From: Alphaproteobacteria bacterium
Lineage (GTDB): Bacteria > Pseudomonadota > Alphaproteobacteria > Rhizobiales > Devosiaceae
DNA: 18,008 nt
Direction: 5' to 3'
Assembly (NCBI GenBank): GCA_013152625.1
Contig: JAADFY010000245.1
Location: 1-18,008 of the forward strand
Positions 7,399-15,236 of this stretch are shown piece by piece. The position numbers were made by a program, and so were the translations under genes. The notes under the pieces are model-generated. The model was not told the origin of the DNA, made no database searches, and saw only the letters and a program-made list of their open reading frames with translations. Position 1 is the first letter of the stretch; every line of letters begins with the position of its first letter.

Positions 7399-9924
7399 CT
7401 ATCTTTGAAGGGTTCTGGTGACCTGCTCGACCCGGAAACACTCGATCACGTCCCCGGCGCGCATGTCCTCATACCTTTCAAATGCCATGCCGCATTCCTG
7501 CCCGACAGGCACTTCCTTCACCTCTTCCTTGAAGCGCTTGAGCGTGGATAGCTGGCCTTCGTGGATGACAATCTCGTCGCGAATGAGCCGGACCCCGGCG
7601 CCCCGTTCCACGGTGCCTTCGGTCACCCGGCAGCCGGCAACCTTGCCCACCCGGGTGATATTGAAAATCTCCAGTATTTCGGCGTTGCCGATAAACGTCT
7701 CGCGGCGTTCGGGGGACAAAAGGCCGGACATGGCATCGCGCACATCGTCTACCAGGTTGTAAATCACGTTGTAATAGCGGATTTCCACGCCCTCACGGGC
7801 GGCCAGTGCCTGTGCCTGTTTGTTGGCACGCACGTTAAAGCCCATGACCACCGCGTTGGAGGCCGACGCCAGGGTAACATCGCTTTCGGTTATGCCGCCA
7901 ACCCCGGACAAAAGCACCTGGGCGGCGACCTCATCGGTGCCCATATTGCTAATGGCACTCGAGATCGCCTCGATGGAGCCCTGCACATCGCCCTTCACCA
8001 CCAGGGGGAAGCGGGCCATATCCGCCGACGAAAGCTGGCTCATCATTTTTTCCAGGGAAGTAAGCTCGGCGCCGGTGATCTTTTCGCGTGCCGCCCGCAA
8101 ACGGTAAGAGGTGATTTCCCGCGCCCGTCCCTCGCTCTGAACGGCGCCGAACCGGTCGCCCGCTCCCGGCACGCCGGAAAATCCAAGCACCTCGACCGGC
8201 GAGGACGGGCCCGCTGTTTTGACCTGCTCGCCCTTGTCGTTGATCAGGGCGCGCACCTTGGCCCATTCACCACCGGCCACCACGATATCGCCGACTTTAA
8301 GCTTGCCGCGCTGGACCAGTACGGTTGCCACCGCGCCGCGGCCCTTGTCGAGCTTGGCTTCGATTACCGTGCCCTGGGCACGGCCCTCGGGCACCGCCTT
8401 CAGCTCGAGCAATTCCGCCTGCAACACAATGGCCTCAAGCAACTTGTCCAGATTGGTCTGTTTGAGGGCGGAAACTTCAACGTCGAGAACCTCGCCCCCC
8501 AGAGACTCAACAAACACCTCATGCTGCAATAATTCGTTGCGCACCTTTGTGGGGTCGGCATCCGGAATGTCCATCTTGTTGATCGCAACGATGATGGGCA
8601 CGCCGGCGGCTTTGGCGTGTTTGATGGATTCAATGGTTTGCGGCATGACGCCATCATTTGCCGCAACCACCAGAACAGCAATGTCCGTGGCCTCGGCACC
8701 CCGGGCGCGCATGGCGGTAAACGCTTCATGGCCGGGTGTGTCCAGAAACGTAATGATCTGCCCGTCGCGTTCGATCTGATAGGCGCCGATATGCTGGGTA
8801 ATACCACCCGCTTCGCCGGCGGCCACATTGGCCGAGCGGAACGCATCGAGCAGTGAGGTCTTGCCGTGGTCCACATGGCCCATAATGGTAACAACCGGCG
8901 GGCGGGGCGCCTTGTCGGCGTTCAAATCGTCCTCTTCTTCCTCAAACAGCCCTTCCTCCACGTCGCTTTCGGCCACCCGTTTGACCGTATGGCCCATTTC
9001 AGTGGCGATCAGGTCGGCGGTATCGGCATCCAGAACATCATTTATGGTGACCATCTGGTCCTGCTGCATGAGCAGTTTGATCACATCGACCGCACGTTCG
9101 GCCATCCGGTTTGCCAGCTCCTGAACGGTAATACCTTCGGGAATGGTCACTTCGCGCGAGATTTTTTCCTGGGGCCCGGCAGGCTTGCCCCGTTGTTTTT
9201 CCCGGCGGCGGCGCATGGCGGCCAGCGAAGGCGCGCGATCCCGGTCCCCTTGCAGGGCGGTGGTCACGGTCAGGCGGTTTTTACGCCGATCCCCGCCCAC
9301 CGGTTTTTTGGTCGGTGTGGGGCGCGCCGCCCGGCGCGCGCGCTCGAGTTCTTCAGCGCCGACAAAACTGCCCGGTCCCCGGCCGGGACGTTTGGTGGCC
9401 GGCGCCGGTTCCGGTTCGGCACGCGCCCGCAATGCATCCCGGGTCTTGGCTTCTTCGCGCTGCACGCGAACCCGCTCGGCGTCGGCGGTTGCGGCCGCTT
9501 CTGCGGTGATGCGCTCGGCCTCTTCGCGGGCGCTGCGGCGGCGGGCGTCTTCTTCGGCCCGGCGCCGGTCATTTTCCTCTGCCTCACGTTTTTCCGAAAC
9601 CGACCGTTTGGCAGCTTCCAAAAGGGCCCGTTCACGGGCCGAGGATTCCTGAGCGGTCAGGCCCCCTGGTCGCGGGCCAGGACGTTCCGGCGCCCTGGTG
9701 GGGGCCGGTGCCGGCTTTGGTGGCGGGGTGGCACCCTGGGGATGGGGCTGGGCGGAGGCGGTTCCGGGCCGATTAAGGCGGCGGGTTCGCTTTTCCACGA
9801 CAACGGTTCGCGAAGTACGCATACCGCCGGGCCGCGCACCGAAAGCGGGCGAGGATTTAAGAGTTAGTGTTTTTCTGCCACCGGTTCCCGAAGGTTTATC
9901 GGTACGCTTGATATCGTCGCTCAT
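7399..9924 (-). CDS. infB: translation initiation factor IF-2
   Basis: An 841-residue GTPase that brings initiator tRNA to the 30S subunit and promotes subunit joining. The N terminus has a short IF2-associated motif (GRKTLTLKSS), then a long variable Pro/Ala/Arg/Glu-rich region to about 250, partly a charged helix (about 95-170). The conserved IF2-N segment IPEGITVQELANRMAERAVDVIKLLM is at about 261-286. The G domain carries GHVDHGKT at 349-356, DTPGH at 395-399 and NKMD at 449-452. Domains II to IV follow, ending with MAFERYEDMRAGDVIECF. The start ATG at 9924 touches the TAA of the upstream gene (TAAATG), implying translational coupling. The long plus-strand open frames opposite this gene are shadows of its GC-rich codon pattern. 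Confidence 0.98.
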   Translation of the reverse strand: MSDDIKRTDKPSGTGGRKTLTLKSSPAFGARPGGMRTSRTVVVEKRTRRLNRPGTASAQPHPQGATPPPKPAPAPTRAPERPGPRPGGLTAQESSARERALLEAAKRSVSEKREAEENDRRRAEEDARRRSAREEAERITAEAAATADAERVRVQREEAKTRDALRARAEPEPAPATKRPGRGPGSFVGAEELERARRAARPTPTKKPVGGDRRKNRLTVTTALQGDRDRAPSLAAMRRRREKQRGKPAGPQEKISREVTIPEGITVQELANRMAERAVDVIKLLMQQDQMVTINDVLDADTADLIATEMGHTVKRVAESDVEEGLFEEEEDDLNADKAPRPPVVTIMGHVDHGKTSLLDAFRSANVAAGEAGGITQHIGAYQIERDGQIITFLDTPGHEAFTAMRARGAEATDIAVLVVAANDGVMPQTIESIKHAKAAGVPIIVAINKMDIPDADPTKVRNELLQHEVFVESLGGEVLDVEVSALKQTNLDKLLEAIVLQAELLELKAVPEGRAQGTVIEAKLDKGRGAVATVLVQRGKLKVGDIVVAGGEWAKVRALINDKGEQVKTAGPSSPVEVLGFSGVPGAGDRFGAVQSEGRAREITSYRLRAAREKITGAELTSLEKMMSQLSSADMARFPLVVKGDVQGSIEAISSAISNMGTDEVAAQVLLSGVGGITESDVTLASASNAVVMGFNVRANKQAQALAAREGVEIRYYNVIYNLVDDVRDAMSGLLSPERRETFIGNAEILEIFNITRVGKVAGCRVTEGTVERGAGVRLIRDEIVIHEGQLSTLKRFKEEVKEVPVGQECGMAFERYEDMRAGDVIECFRVEQVTRTLQR

Positions 9925-10623
9925 TTAGTTAACAACTTCCCCGTCCGCACCCGTTACTTGGCTGCTTGCCCGATTTTGCCCTGCGCCATCGGACATTGCT
10001 TCTTCATTCTGTTGGCCCGCCTTATGGTCTGGGCCGTTTATATATGTGTGGTGCCGTTCAAAACACCCCATTGCCGAACTCGCTGCAGCGCCTCCGGTAA
10101 GCGCGGCATGTATTACATTTTCATAGCCCAATGCCAAACTCAACTGGTTCGAGCTTAACGAGCCGTATCGGGGCAGAAATCCGAGCCCGGCGGCCTTTAA
10201 CGCGCCAAACATCTTGCGACGCCCGTCGGGCCGCCCGTCGCTGGCCGTAATCAGCGCCACGATAGTTGCCGCCGAGATTGCTTTTTCGACTTTGGTCGCC
10301 CCGATGGCGATCTGACCGGCCTTGCGGGCCAGGCCCAACGCACCCAGCACGCGCTGTTCTAGACGGGCAGCGGTGAGTTGCGCAAGGTCCTTGGGAATGA
10401 TGAGCGGAGATTTTAGCGATCGGCCAAAGGCGTTTTTGGCCATCGCCTGCTCTACGCTGCCTTGATCGGCAAGCACCCAGGCCCCGCGTCCGCCGGCCCG
10501 CCCGTCAATATCAGGTACCAGGATGCCGTCCGGCCCCACCGCGAATCGGACCAGTTCGGTCACGGGCCGGCTTTGCCTGGTCAGGCAGCATTCACGGGTT
10601 TTGGGCTGAGCTTTGTGGGGCAT
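9925..10623 (-). CDS. rnpM: YlxR (RnpM/DUF448) - L7Ae-like fusion RNA-binding protein
   Basis: A 232-residue protein. The YlxR domain is at about 8-75, with RECCLTRQSRPVTELVRFAVGPDG and the diagnostic GRGAWV. An L7Ae/L30e-like domain at about 90-180 has LGLARKAGQIAIGATKVEKAI, ITASDGRPDGRRKM and LSLALGYENVIHAAL. This two-domain form is standard in Alphaproteobacteria. YlxR of Gram-positives binds the RNase P RNA (hence RnpM), but whether this fusion does so is inferred. The last 45 or so residues (from GCFERHHTY) are hydrophilic, likely disordered and not recognised. The open frame runs back into nusA to 10761. ATG 10623 fits the family start and leaves 19 bases after the nusA TGA, although the only AAGG is a long 16 bases away. 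Its TAA abuts the infB ATG. Confidence 0.88.
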   Translation of the reverse strand: MPHKAQPKTRECCLTRQSRPVTELVRFAVGPDGILVPDIDGRAGGRGAWVLADQGSVEQAMAKNAFGRSLKSPLIIPKDLAQLTAARLEQRVLGALGLARKAGQIAIGATKVEKAISAATIVALITASDGRPDGRRKMFGALKAAGLGFLPRYGSLSSNQLSLALGYENVIHAALTGGAAASSAMGCFERHHTYINGPDHKAGQQNEEAMSDGAGQNRASSQVTGADGEVVN

Positions 10624-10642
10624 GATCGGCGAACATGATCCT

Positions 10643-12328
10643 TCATGATCCGGATGGAGACGGGGGCGCTTCTTCGGCGCCTTTGGTCCCCGCATCATCT
10701 GTTTCACCGGCGCCGGCTTCCGCGTCATCAGCTGTTTCGCCTTCCTCGGCGGCTTCGCCATCCTTGGCGGACGCCAGATCGGCCTCGGTCACCCATCCGG
10801 CCTTGAGCCGAGCGGTCATGATCATTTCCTCCGCTTCCTCCCGGGAGACGGGGAATTCGGAGAACGTCCCTTCAAAACGCTTGACCTCACCGTCCACTCG
10901 TTCAACCCAGCCCACCAGATCATCGGCAGCACAGCCGGCAAAATCCTCGATGGTCTTGATTTCCTCTTTGCCAAGCGCCACCAGCATCATCGCGGTCAGT
11001 CCCGAAATTTCATACAGTTCGTCGGCAACCCCTAGCGCCTTGCGCTCGGCGTCGCGTTCTTTTTCAAGCTGTTCGAGATATTCCCGGGCCCGGGCCTGAA
11101 TTTCAGTGCCGGTATCCTCGTCGAACCCGTCGATGGAGGCAATTTCATCCAACTCCACAAAGGCAACTTCCTCCAGGGAAGAAAAGCCCTCCGATGCGAG
11201 CAGCTGAGCGACCATTTCGTCCACATTCATCGCGTTCATGAACATTTCGGAGCGTTCGACAAATTCCTTCTGCCGGCGTTCGCTTTCTTCCTGCTCGGTC
11301 AGGATATCGATATCCCAGCCGATAAGCTGGCTGGCCAGCCGCACATTCTGGCCCCGGCGGCCAATCGCCAGGGAAAGCTGCTCGTCGGGCACCACCACTT
11401 CGATACGTTCCGCCTGTTCGTCCAGAACCACCTTGGCCACCTCGGCCGGTTGCAATGCTGAAACCACCAGGCTGGCAATGGATTCGGTCCACGGGATAAT
11501 ATCGATTTTCTCGCCCTGCAATTCATTGACCACCGCCTGCACCCGGGAGCCGCGCATACCCACGCAGGCCCCGACCGGATCGATGGAGCTTTCCGAGGAA
11601 GTCACCGCGATCTTGGCCCGGGACCCGGGATCCCGGGCAATGGAGCGAATGGTAATGACGCCATCGTAAATTTCCGGCACTTCCTGCATGAACAGGCGGG
11701 CCATGAACTGGGGATGGGTGCGCGAGAGGAAAATCTGCGGCCCGCGCTGCTCCCGGCGCACGTCATAAACATAGGCGCGAACCCGGTCACCATAGCGAAA
11801 CGATTCCCGCGGGATAAGCTCATCGCGGCGAATGATCGCCTCGCCCCGGCCCAGATCGACAATGACATTGCCATATTCGACCCGTTTGACGGAGCCGTTG
11901 ACGATTTCGCCGATCCGGTCGCGATATTCGTCATACATGCGCTCGCGCTCCGCATCGCGCACCTTTTGCACAATGACCTGCTTGGCCGACTGGGCGCCGA
12001 TACGCGAATAATCAAACGGGGGCAGCGGCTCGGTCAGAAAATCGCCAAGATTGGCGGCGCTGTTTTTGGATTTGGCGTCGGCAAGGGTGATCTGGCGCCC
12101 GAATTCTTCCACATTTTCAACCACTTCAAGCAAACGCCACAGGCGCAATTCGCCGGTCTTGGGATCGATTTCGGCCCGCACTTCCGTTTCGGCCCCATAG
12201 CGGGTACGGGCCGCTTTTTGAATGGCGTCCTGCATGGCATCGATGACGATTACCCGGTCGATGGATTTTTCCCGGGCGACGGCGTCGGCGATCTGCAGCA
12301 GTTCGAGCTTGTTGGCACTAACGGCCAT
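10643..12328 (-). CDS. nusA: transcription termination/antitermination protein NusA
   Basis: A 561-residue RNA polymerase-binding elongation factor controlling pausing, termination and rRNA antitermination. It has an N-terminal polymerase-binding domain (1-130), an S1 domain (about 136-202), KH1 with GMRGSR at 257-262 and KH2 with GRRGQN at 323-328. Two C-terminal helix-hairpin-helix/acidic repeats follow (about 365-425 and 440-510), then a strongly acidic Ala/Glu/Asp tail (520-561). The length exceeds E. coli NusA (495) because of this tail and inserts, as is usual in Alphaproteobacteria. ATG 12328 has AGGAG eight bases upstream. It follows rimP by 30 bases and precedes rnpM by 19. NusA binding to its own leader is known elsewhere, but no such site was identified here. 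Confidence 0.98.
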   Translation of the reverse strand: MAVSANKLELLQIADAVAREKSIDRVIVIDAMQDAIQKAARTRYGAETEVRAEIDPKTGELRLWRLLEVVENVEEFGRQITLADAKSKNSAANLGDFLTEPLPPFDYSRIGAQSAKQVIVQKVRDAERERMYDEYRDRIGEIVNGSVKRVEYGNVIVDLGRGEAIIRRDELIPRESFRYGDRVRAYVYDVRREQRGPQIFLSRTHPQFMARLFMQEVPEIYDGVITIRSIARDPGSRAKIAVTSSESSIDPVGACVGMRGSRVQAVVNELQGEKIDIIPWTESIASLVVSALQPAEVAKVVLDEQAERIEVVVPDEQLSLAIGRRGQNVRLASQLIGWDIDILTEQEESERRQKEFVERSEMFMNAMNVDEMVAQLLASEGFSSLEEVAFVELDEIASIDGFDEDTGTEIQARAREYLEQLEKERDAERKALGVADELYEISGLTAMMLVALGKEEIKTIEDFAGCAADDLVGWVERVDGEVKRFEGTFSEFPVSREEAEEMIMTARLKAGWVTEADLASAKDGEAAEEGETADDAEAGAGETDDAGTKGAEEAPPSPSGS

Positions 12329-12358
12329 TTGAGGTCTCCTTGGTGGTGTGTTGACCGG

Positions 12359-12997
12359 TTACCCGGTACTTTTTCGCACGGTTTCCTGCGGGACTTCGGA
12401 TCGGGGCTCCTCGATGAGTTCGATATTGGGATCATCAAGGAGATTTTGGTCTGAATTTTCCTGTACTTTTCGGGCCGCTTCAAGCAGCGCGTCGTTCAGG
12501 ATCAGTTTGGCGTCCGACAGTTCGCTTAGCGCAATTTCAACCTTCCGGTCGGCCCCGTCGGGCTGTTCGGGCAGATGTATGATGACGTGGTCTCCATGGG
12601 TGCCCGCCAGAGCGCCGCGATAGCGCCGGCGCCCGTTAATCGGCTGCCGGGTTTCGATTTTTGCCTCAAGGCCCGAGCAGCGCTCGAAATCGGACAGCCG
12701 CACCAGCGGCCGGTCAATGCCGGGCGAAGAGACCTCGAGAAAATACTCACCCTGGATGGGATCATCCAAATCCAGCACCGCCGACAGGTCCGGGCTTAAG
12801 GCTTCGCAATCGGTGATGGTAAACTCGCCCTGTTCGTTTTCGGCCATGATCTGCAGGGTTTTGACGCCCTTGCCCGTCAGGCGCACCCGCACCAGCCGAT
12901 AGCCCAGCGACGCGGCAACGGGCGCACACAGCTCCGCAATACGGGTCTCGACCCCCGTCTCACGCACATATCTCTTTTCGTTAAAAAAGTCGCTCAA
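12359..12997 (-). CDS. rimP: ribosome maturation factor RimP
   Basis: A 212-residue protein needed for 30S maturation. Family blocks are YVRETGVETRIAELCAPVAASLGYRLVRVRLTG, LQIMAENEQGEFTITDCEALSPDLSAVLDLDDPIQGEYFLEVSSPGIDRPLVR and, in the C-terminal SH3-like part, RYRGALAGTHGDHVIIHL. No ATG exists near the conserved start. The open frame begins with a TTG at 13126 that adds unconserved residues overlapping the promoter/terminator region. I chose TTG 12997 (LSDFFNEKRYVRETG), preceded by GGGA. GTG 12967, preceded by AAGAGA and giving 202 residues, is a real alternative. The acidic C-terminal tail extends beyond the E. coli length. It is the first gene of the nusA-infB operon. Confidence 0.92.
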   Translation of the reverse strand: MSDFFNEKRYVRETGVETRIAELCAPVAASLGYRLVRVRLTGKGVKTLQIMAENEQGEFTITDCEALSPDLSAVLDLDDPIQGEYFLEVSSPGIDRPLVRLSDFERCSGLEAKIETRQPINGRRRYRGALAGTHGDHVIIHLPEQPDGADRKVEIALSELSDAKLILNDALLEAARKVQENSDQNLLDDPNIELIEEPRSEVPQETVRKSTG

Positions 12998-13097
12998 ACC
13001 AGTTCCCGTTCTGGCGCCATTGCAATTTTGGTCAAACAAAAAGAGCGGGGCCGTTTTTGGCACCCACCCTCCGGTTAACCCTGAGATGTTGCATTCA

Positions 13098-13126
13098 GAT
13101 ATACTCCCCCGCGACAGCTTGCGCAA
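13098..13126 (-). promoter_or_regulatory. candidate promoter of the rimP-nusA-infB operon
   Basis: On the minus strand TTGCGC (13126-13121) and TATATC (13103-13098) are 17 bases apart. They sit immediately downstream of the trmB terminator and about 100 bases before the rimP start. The -10 box matches at four of six positions and the -35 at three. Placement just after a terminator supports it. No metY-type tRNA gene precedes rimP, unlike in E. coli. Confidence 0.4.
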
Positions 13127-13127
13127 G

Positions 13128-13153
13128 AAAAAAAGCGCGGCTATTTGCCGGGC
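13128..13153 (-). terminator. intrinsic terminator of the lnt/metK/trmB unit, overlapping the trmB stop
   Basis: Read on the minus strand, GCCCGGC (13153-13147) pairs with GCCGCGC (13141-13135) around a five-base loop, with one internal G-G/C-C mismatch. Seven T follow directly (13134-13128). The trmB stop codon TAG lies at the loop/stem boundary (13143-13141). This separates the metK block from the rimP operon. Confidence 0.65.
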
Positions 13154-13890
13154 AGGAGCCCCTGTTCGGCAACCTCTGGTTTGGTCCGGTTGCGCGTGAA
13201 GGTGAAATAGAGGCTGGTTGCCCGCCCTTCGGCCCGTGCCTTTTGCTCGTAGCGGGTCGGGCGCCAGCCCTTGAACGGAATATGGGCCTGTTCCAAAGCC
13301 CCCGGCGCCAGATCAAAGGCACCCGAGCGGGCAAGGTGGGCCAGGGTCCAGTCGGCGTAATTTTTGATGTCGGTGGCGAAATACAGCACCCCCTCCGGCC
13401 TGAGCACCCGGGCCATTTCGGCCACCGTGGCGGTGGAAATGAACCGGCGTTTTCGATGGCGGGTTTTTGGCCACGGATCGGGATACAGCAGGAAAATTTC
13501 ATCAAGGCTGGCCGGTTCCAGTCCCATGAGGAGTTTTATGGCGTCATCGGCATAAAGCGCGATATTGGCCAACCGGTTGTCGGCGATTGATTGGAGAATT
13601 TTTGCAATACCGCCCGAATAAACCTCGCAGCCGATAAACCCCGATTGCGGGTGCCCGCCGGCCAGAGAGACCAGGTGTTCGCCGCCGCCATACCCGATTT
13701 CAAGCGCCAGACGCCGGGGGTGGTCAAACAGGGTTGCTGGCGCCAGCAGTCCTTTTTCGGGCAGTACAATTTCCAGCCAGGGCAGGTTTTTCTCGATCAG
13801 CGAGCGCCGGCCGGCTCTAAGACCCTTGCCGGCCCGTCGGCCAAAAAAGGCCCGGGGGTCGGAATGCTGATCTTTGCCGGAAACGATTAT
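13141..13890 (-). CDS. trmB: tRNA (guanine-N7-)-methyltransferase with non-canonical start
   Basis: A 249-residue SAM-dependent enzyme that makes m7G46 in the tRNA variable loop. Translating the open frame gives DPRAFFGRRAGKGLR near the start, the SAM-binding motif LALEIGYGGGEH (Glu64, Gly66, Gly68 if numbered from 13890), FIGCEVYSGGIAKIL, and the family hallmark LLYPDPWPKTRHRKRRF (134-150), followed by ATDIKNYADW and GWRPTRYEQKA. The frame has no ATG, GTG or TTG until TTG 13572 (codon 107), which would remove the whole SAM-binding half. The best start is ATA at 13890-13888, inside the metK stop (ATAA) and five bases after AGGG. ATC at 13887 or a CTG further in are alternatives. The upstream frame stop is only nine codons further. 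Either a rare start codon or a sequence error is involved. Confidence 0.85.
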   Translation of the reverse strand: MIVSGKDQHSDPRAFFGRRAGKGLRAGRRSLIEKNLPWLEIVLPEKGLLAPATLFDHPRRLALEIGYGGGEHLVSLAGGHPQSGFIGCEVYSGGIAKILQSIADNRLANIALYADDAIKLLMGLEPASLDEIFLLYPDPWPKTRHRKRRFISTATVAEMARVLRPEGVLYFATDIKNYADWTLAHLARSGAFDLAPGALEQAHIPFKGWRPTRYEQKARAEGRATSLYFTFTRNRTKPEVAEQGLLPGK

Positions 13891-15140
13891 GCCGCCCTGC
13901 GCTCTCGGACGGCAGCTTTAAGGGCTGCAACCAGGTTCGTGCGCTCCCATGAAAACGATCCGTCGCGGCCCGGTTTGCGGCCAAAGTGCCCATAAGCTGA
14001 GGTCTTGGCATAAATGGGCCGGTTAAGATCAAGGTGGCGCCGTATGCCGGACGGTGAAAGGTCCATAACGGTGCGCATGAGGGTTTCAAGATCCTCGTCG
14101 GCCATTTTACCGGTGTCGTGGGTGTTGACATATATCGAAAGGGGCTGGGCGACACCGATGGCATAGGACAGCTGGATCGTGCAGCGATCCGCCAGCCGGG
14201 CCGCCACCAGGTTTTTGGCCAGATAACGCGCCGCATAGGCGGCGGACCGGTCGACCTTGGTGGTGTCCTTGCCTGAAAACGCGCCGCCCCCATGGGGGGC
14301 CGCCCCGCCATAGGTATCAACGATTATTTTGCGGCCCGTCAGACCCGCATCGCCGTCCGGGCCGCCAATGACGAACTTTCCGGTGGGATTGACATACCAG
14401 ATGCAGTTGTCGGCGATGGGCAGGTCGCCAAGGGCCTCGCGCACATAGGGTTCGACAATGGCGCGGACATCGCCCGATGTTAAGGTCTCGTCCACATGCT
14501 GGGTAGAAACGACGATCTGGGTGACCTCGGTGGGCTTCCCGTCCACATAGCGCACGGTGACCTGGGATTTCGCATCCGGGCCCAGTTTTTCCGCACCCCC
14601 GGTTCCCGAATGGCGCGCCTGAGCCAGAAGTTCCAGAATTCGATGGGCGTAATAGATCGGGGCGGGCATGAGATCGGGGGTCTCCCGGCAGGCGTAGCCA
14701 AACATGATGCCCTGATCGCCGGCCCCTTCGTCGCCCTGCTGATCCGCAGCGTTATCGACCCCCAGGGCAATATTGGCCGACTGGAAATGCAAGAGCACAT
14801 CAATGCGCGCGGTCCGCCAGTGAAACCGGTCCTGCTCGTAGCCGATGGCGCGAATGGCCCTTCGGGCGGCGGAGCGGAATTTGGCCGGATTGATAACATC
14901 CTTGCCCGACTTGTCTTTTTTGATCAGGGACGGCGGCACCCGGACCTCGCCGGCGATGACGACCCGGTTGGTGGTGGCCAGGGTTTCGCATGCGATGCGC
15001 ACGGCGGCGGGGTCGGTACCGGTTTTTCTTGCTTCGCGATACACCATATCGACGATCTCATCGGAGATCCGGTCGCACACCTTGTCCGGGTGCCCCTCGG
15101 AAACTGATTCGGATGTAAAAAAATAGGTGGATCGGGCCAA
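13887..15140 (-). CDS. metK: S-adenosylmethionine synthetase
   Basis: A 417-residue enzyme making S-adenosylmethionine from methionine and ATP. The family blocks are STYFFTSESVSEGHPDKVCDRISDEIVD at the N terminus, GAGDQGIMFGYACRETPDLMPAPI (ATP site), FVIGGPDGDAGLTGRKIIVDTYGGAAPHGGGAFSGKDTTKVDRSAAYAARYLAKNLVAA and the C-terminal SAYGHFGR. The length fits the alphaproteobacterial form (somewhat longer than the 384 of E. coli). The frame opens at a TTG at 15158, but a perfect GGAGGT lies inside that extension. TTG 15140, six bases after GGAGGT, is the start, giving LARSTYFF. Its TAA overlaps the proposed trmB start. The 149-base leader contains an inverted repeat and hairpins that suggest regulation. 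SAM made here is the substrate of TrmB next door. Confidence 0.97.
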   Translation of the reverse strand: MARSTYFFTSESVSEGHPDKVCDRISDEIVDMVYREARKTGTDPAAVRIACETLATTNRVVIAGEVRVPPSLIKKDKSGKDVINPAKFRSAARRAIRAIGYEQDRFHWRTARIDVLLHFQSANIALGVDNAADQQGDEGAGDQGIMFGYACRETPDLMPAPIYYAHRILELLAQARHSGTGGAEKLGPDAKSQVTVRYVDGKPTEVTQIVVSTQHVDETLTSGDVRAIVEPYVREALGDLPIADNCIWYVNPTGKFVIGGPDGDAGLTGRKIIVDTYGGAAPHGGGAFSGKDTTKVDRSAAYAARYLAKNLVAARLADRCTIQLSYAIGVAQPLSIYVNTHDTGKMADEDLETLMRTVMDLSPSGIRRHLDLNRPIYAKTSAYGHFGRKPGRDGSFSWERTNLVAALKAAVRERRAA

Positions 15141-15146
15141 AGTCGT

Positions 15147-15152
15147 ACCTCC
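15147..15152 (-). promoter_or_regulatory. consensus ribosome binding site of metK
   Basis: GGAGGT on the minus strand, six bases before TTG 15140. It fixes the metK start at this TTG, since the earlier in-frame TTG at 15158 would place the site inside the coding region. A strong site paired with a weak start codon suggests translation could be tuned by leader structure (inference). Confidence 0.85.
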
Positions 15153-15164
15153 GTGCAAGCGAAG

Positions 15165-15181
15165 GCCGGCAAAATGCCGGC
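15165..15181 (-). other. perfect GCCGGC hairpin in the metK leader
   Basis: GCCGGC - five-base loop - GCCGGC, a six-bp all-GC stem 12 bases upstream of the GGAGGT site. No T run follows, so it is not an intrinsic terminator. A role in mRNA stability or ribosome access is possible but not shown. Confidence 0.5.
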
Positions 15182-15182
15182 T

Positions 15183-15228
15183 CCCACGACAAGTTTGAGG
15201 TCGGTTCTGCCAGCGTAGATGCGGTGGG
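15183..15228 (-). promoter_or_regulatory. possible folded region in the metK leader
   Basis: On the minus strand CCCA(C) (15228-15224) can pair with (G)TGGG (15187-15183). Immediately inside it, CGAC (15203-15200) can pair with GTCG (15190-15187) with a nine-base loop. Together with the GCCGGC hairpin this would give a compact leader in front of metK. SAM-sensing riboswitches precede methionine genes in many Alphaproteobacteria, but I do not recognise a SAM-II, SAM-V or other known class here. The helices are short, so the call is weak. Confidence 0.25.
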
Positions 15229-15236
15229 TCAAGACG

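Noticed and set aside
7561..9867. Long plus-strand open frames opposite infB (323 and 333 codons)
   Set aside because: They lie wholly antisense to a clear IF-2 gene, show no family features, and arise from the high-GC third-position bias of infB.
11714..12454. Plus-strand open frame of 246 codons opposite nusA
   Set aside because: Antisense to well-conserved NusA domains, with no ribosome site or recognisable sequence; a shadow frame.
13817..14320. Minus-strand 167-codon frame overlapping metK and the trmB start
   Set aside because: Considered as a way to give trmB a normal start, but it is in another frame and ends before the trmB domain. No family similarity.
14496..15107. Plus-strand open frame of 203 codons opposite metK
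   Set aside because: Antisense to conserved MetK blocks; no independent evidence.
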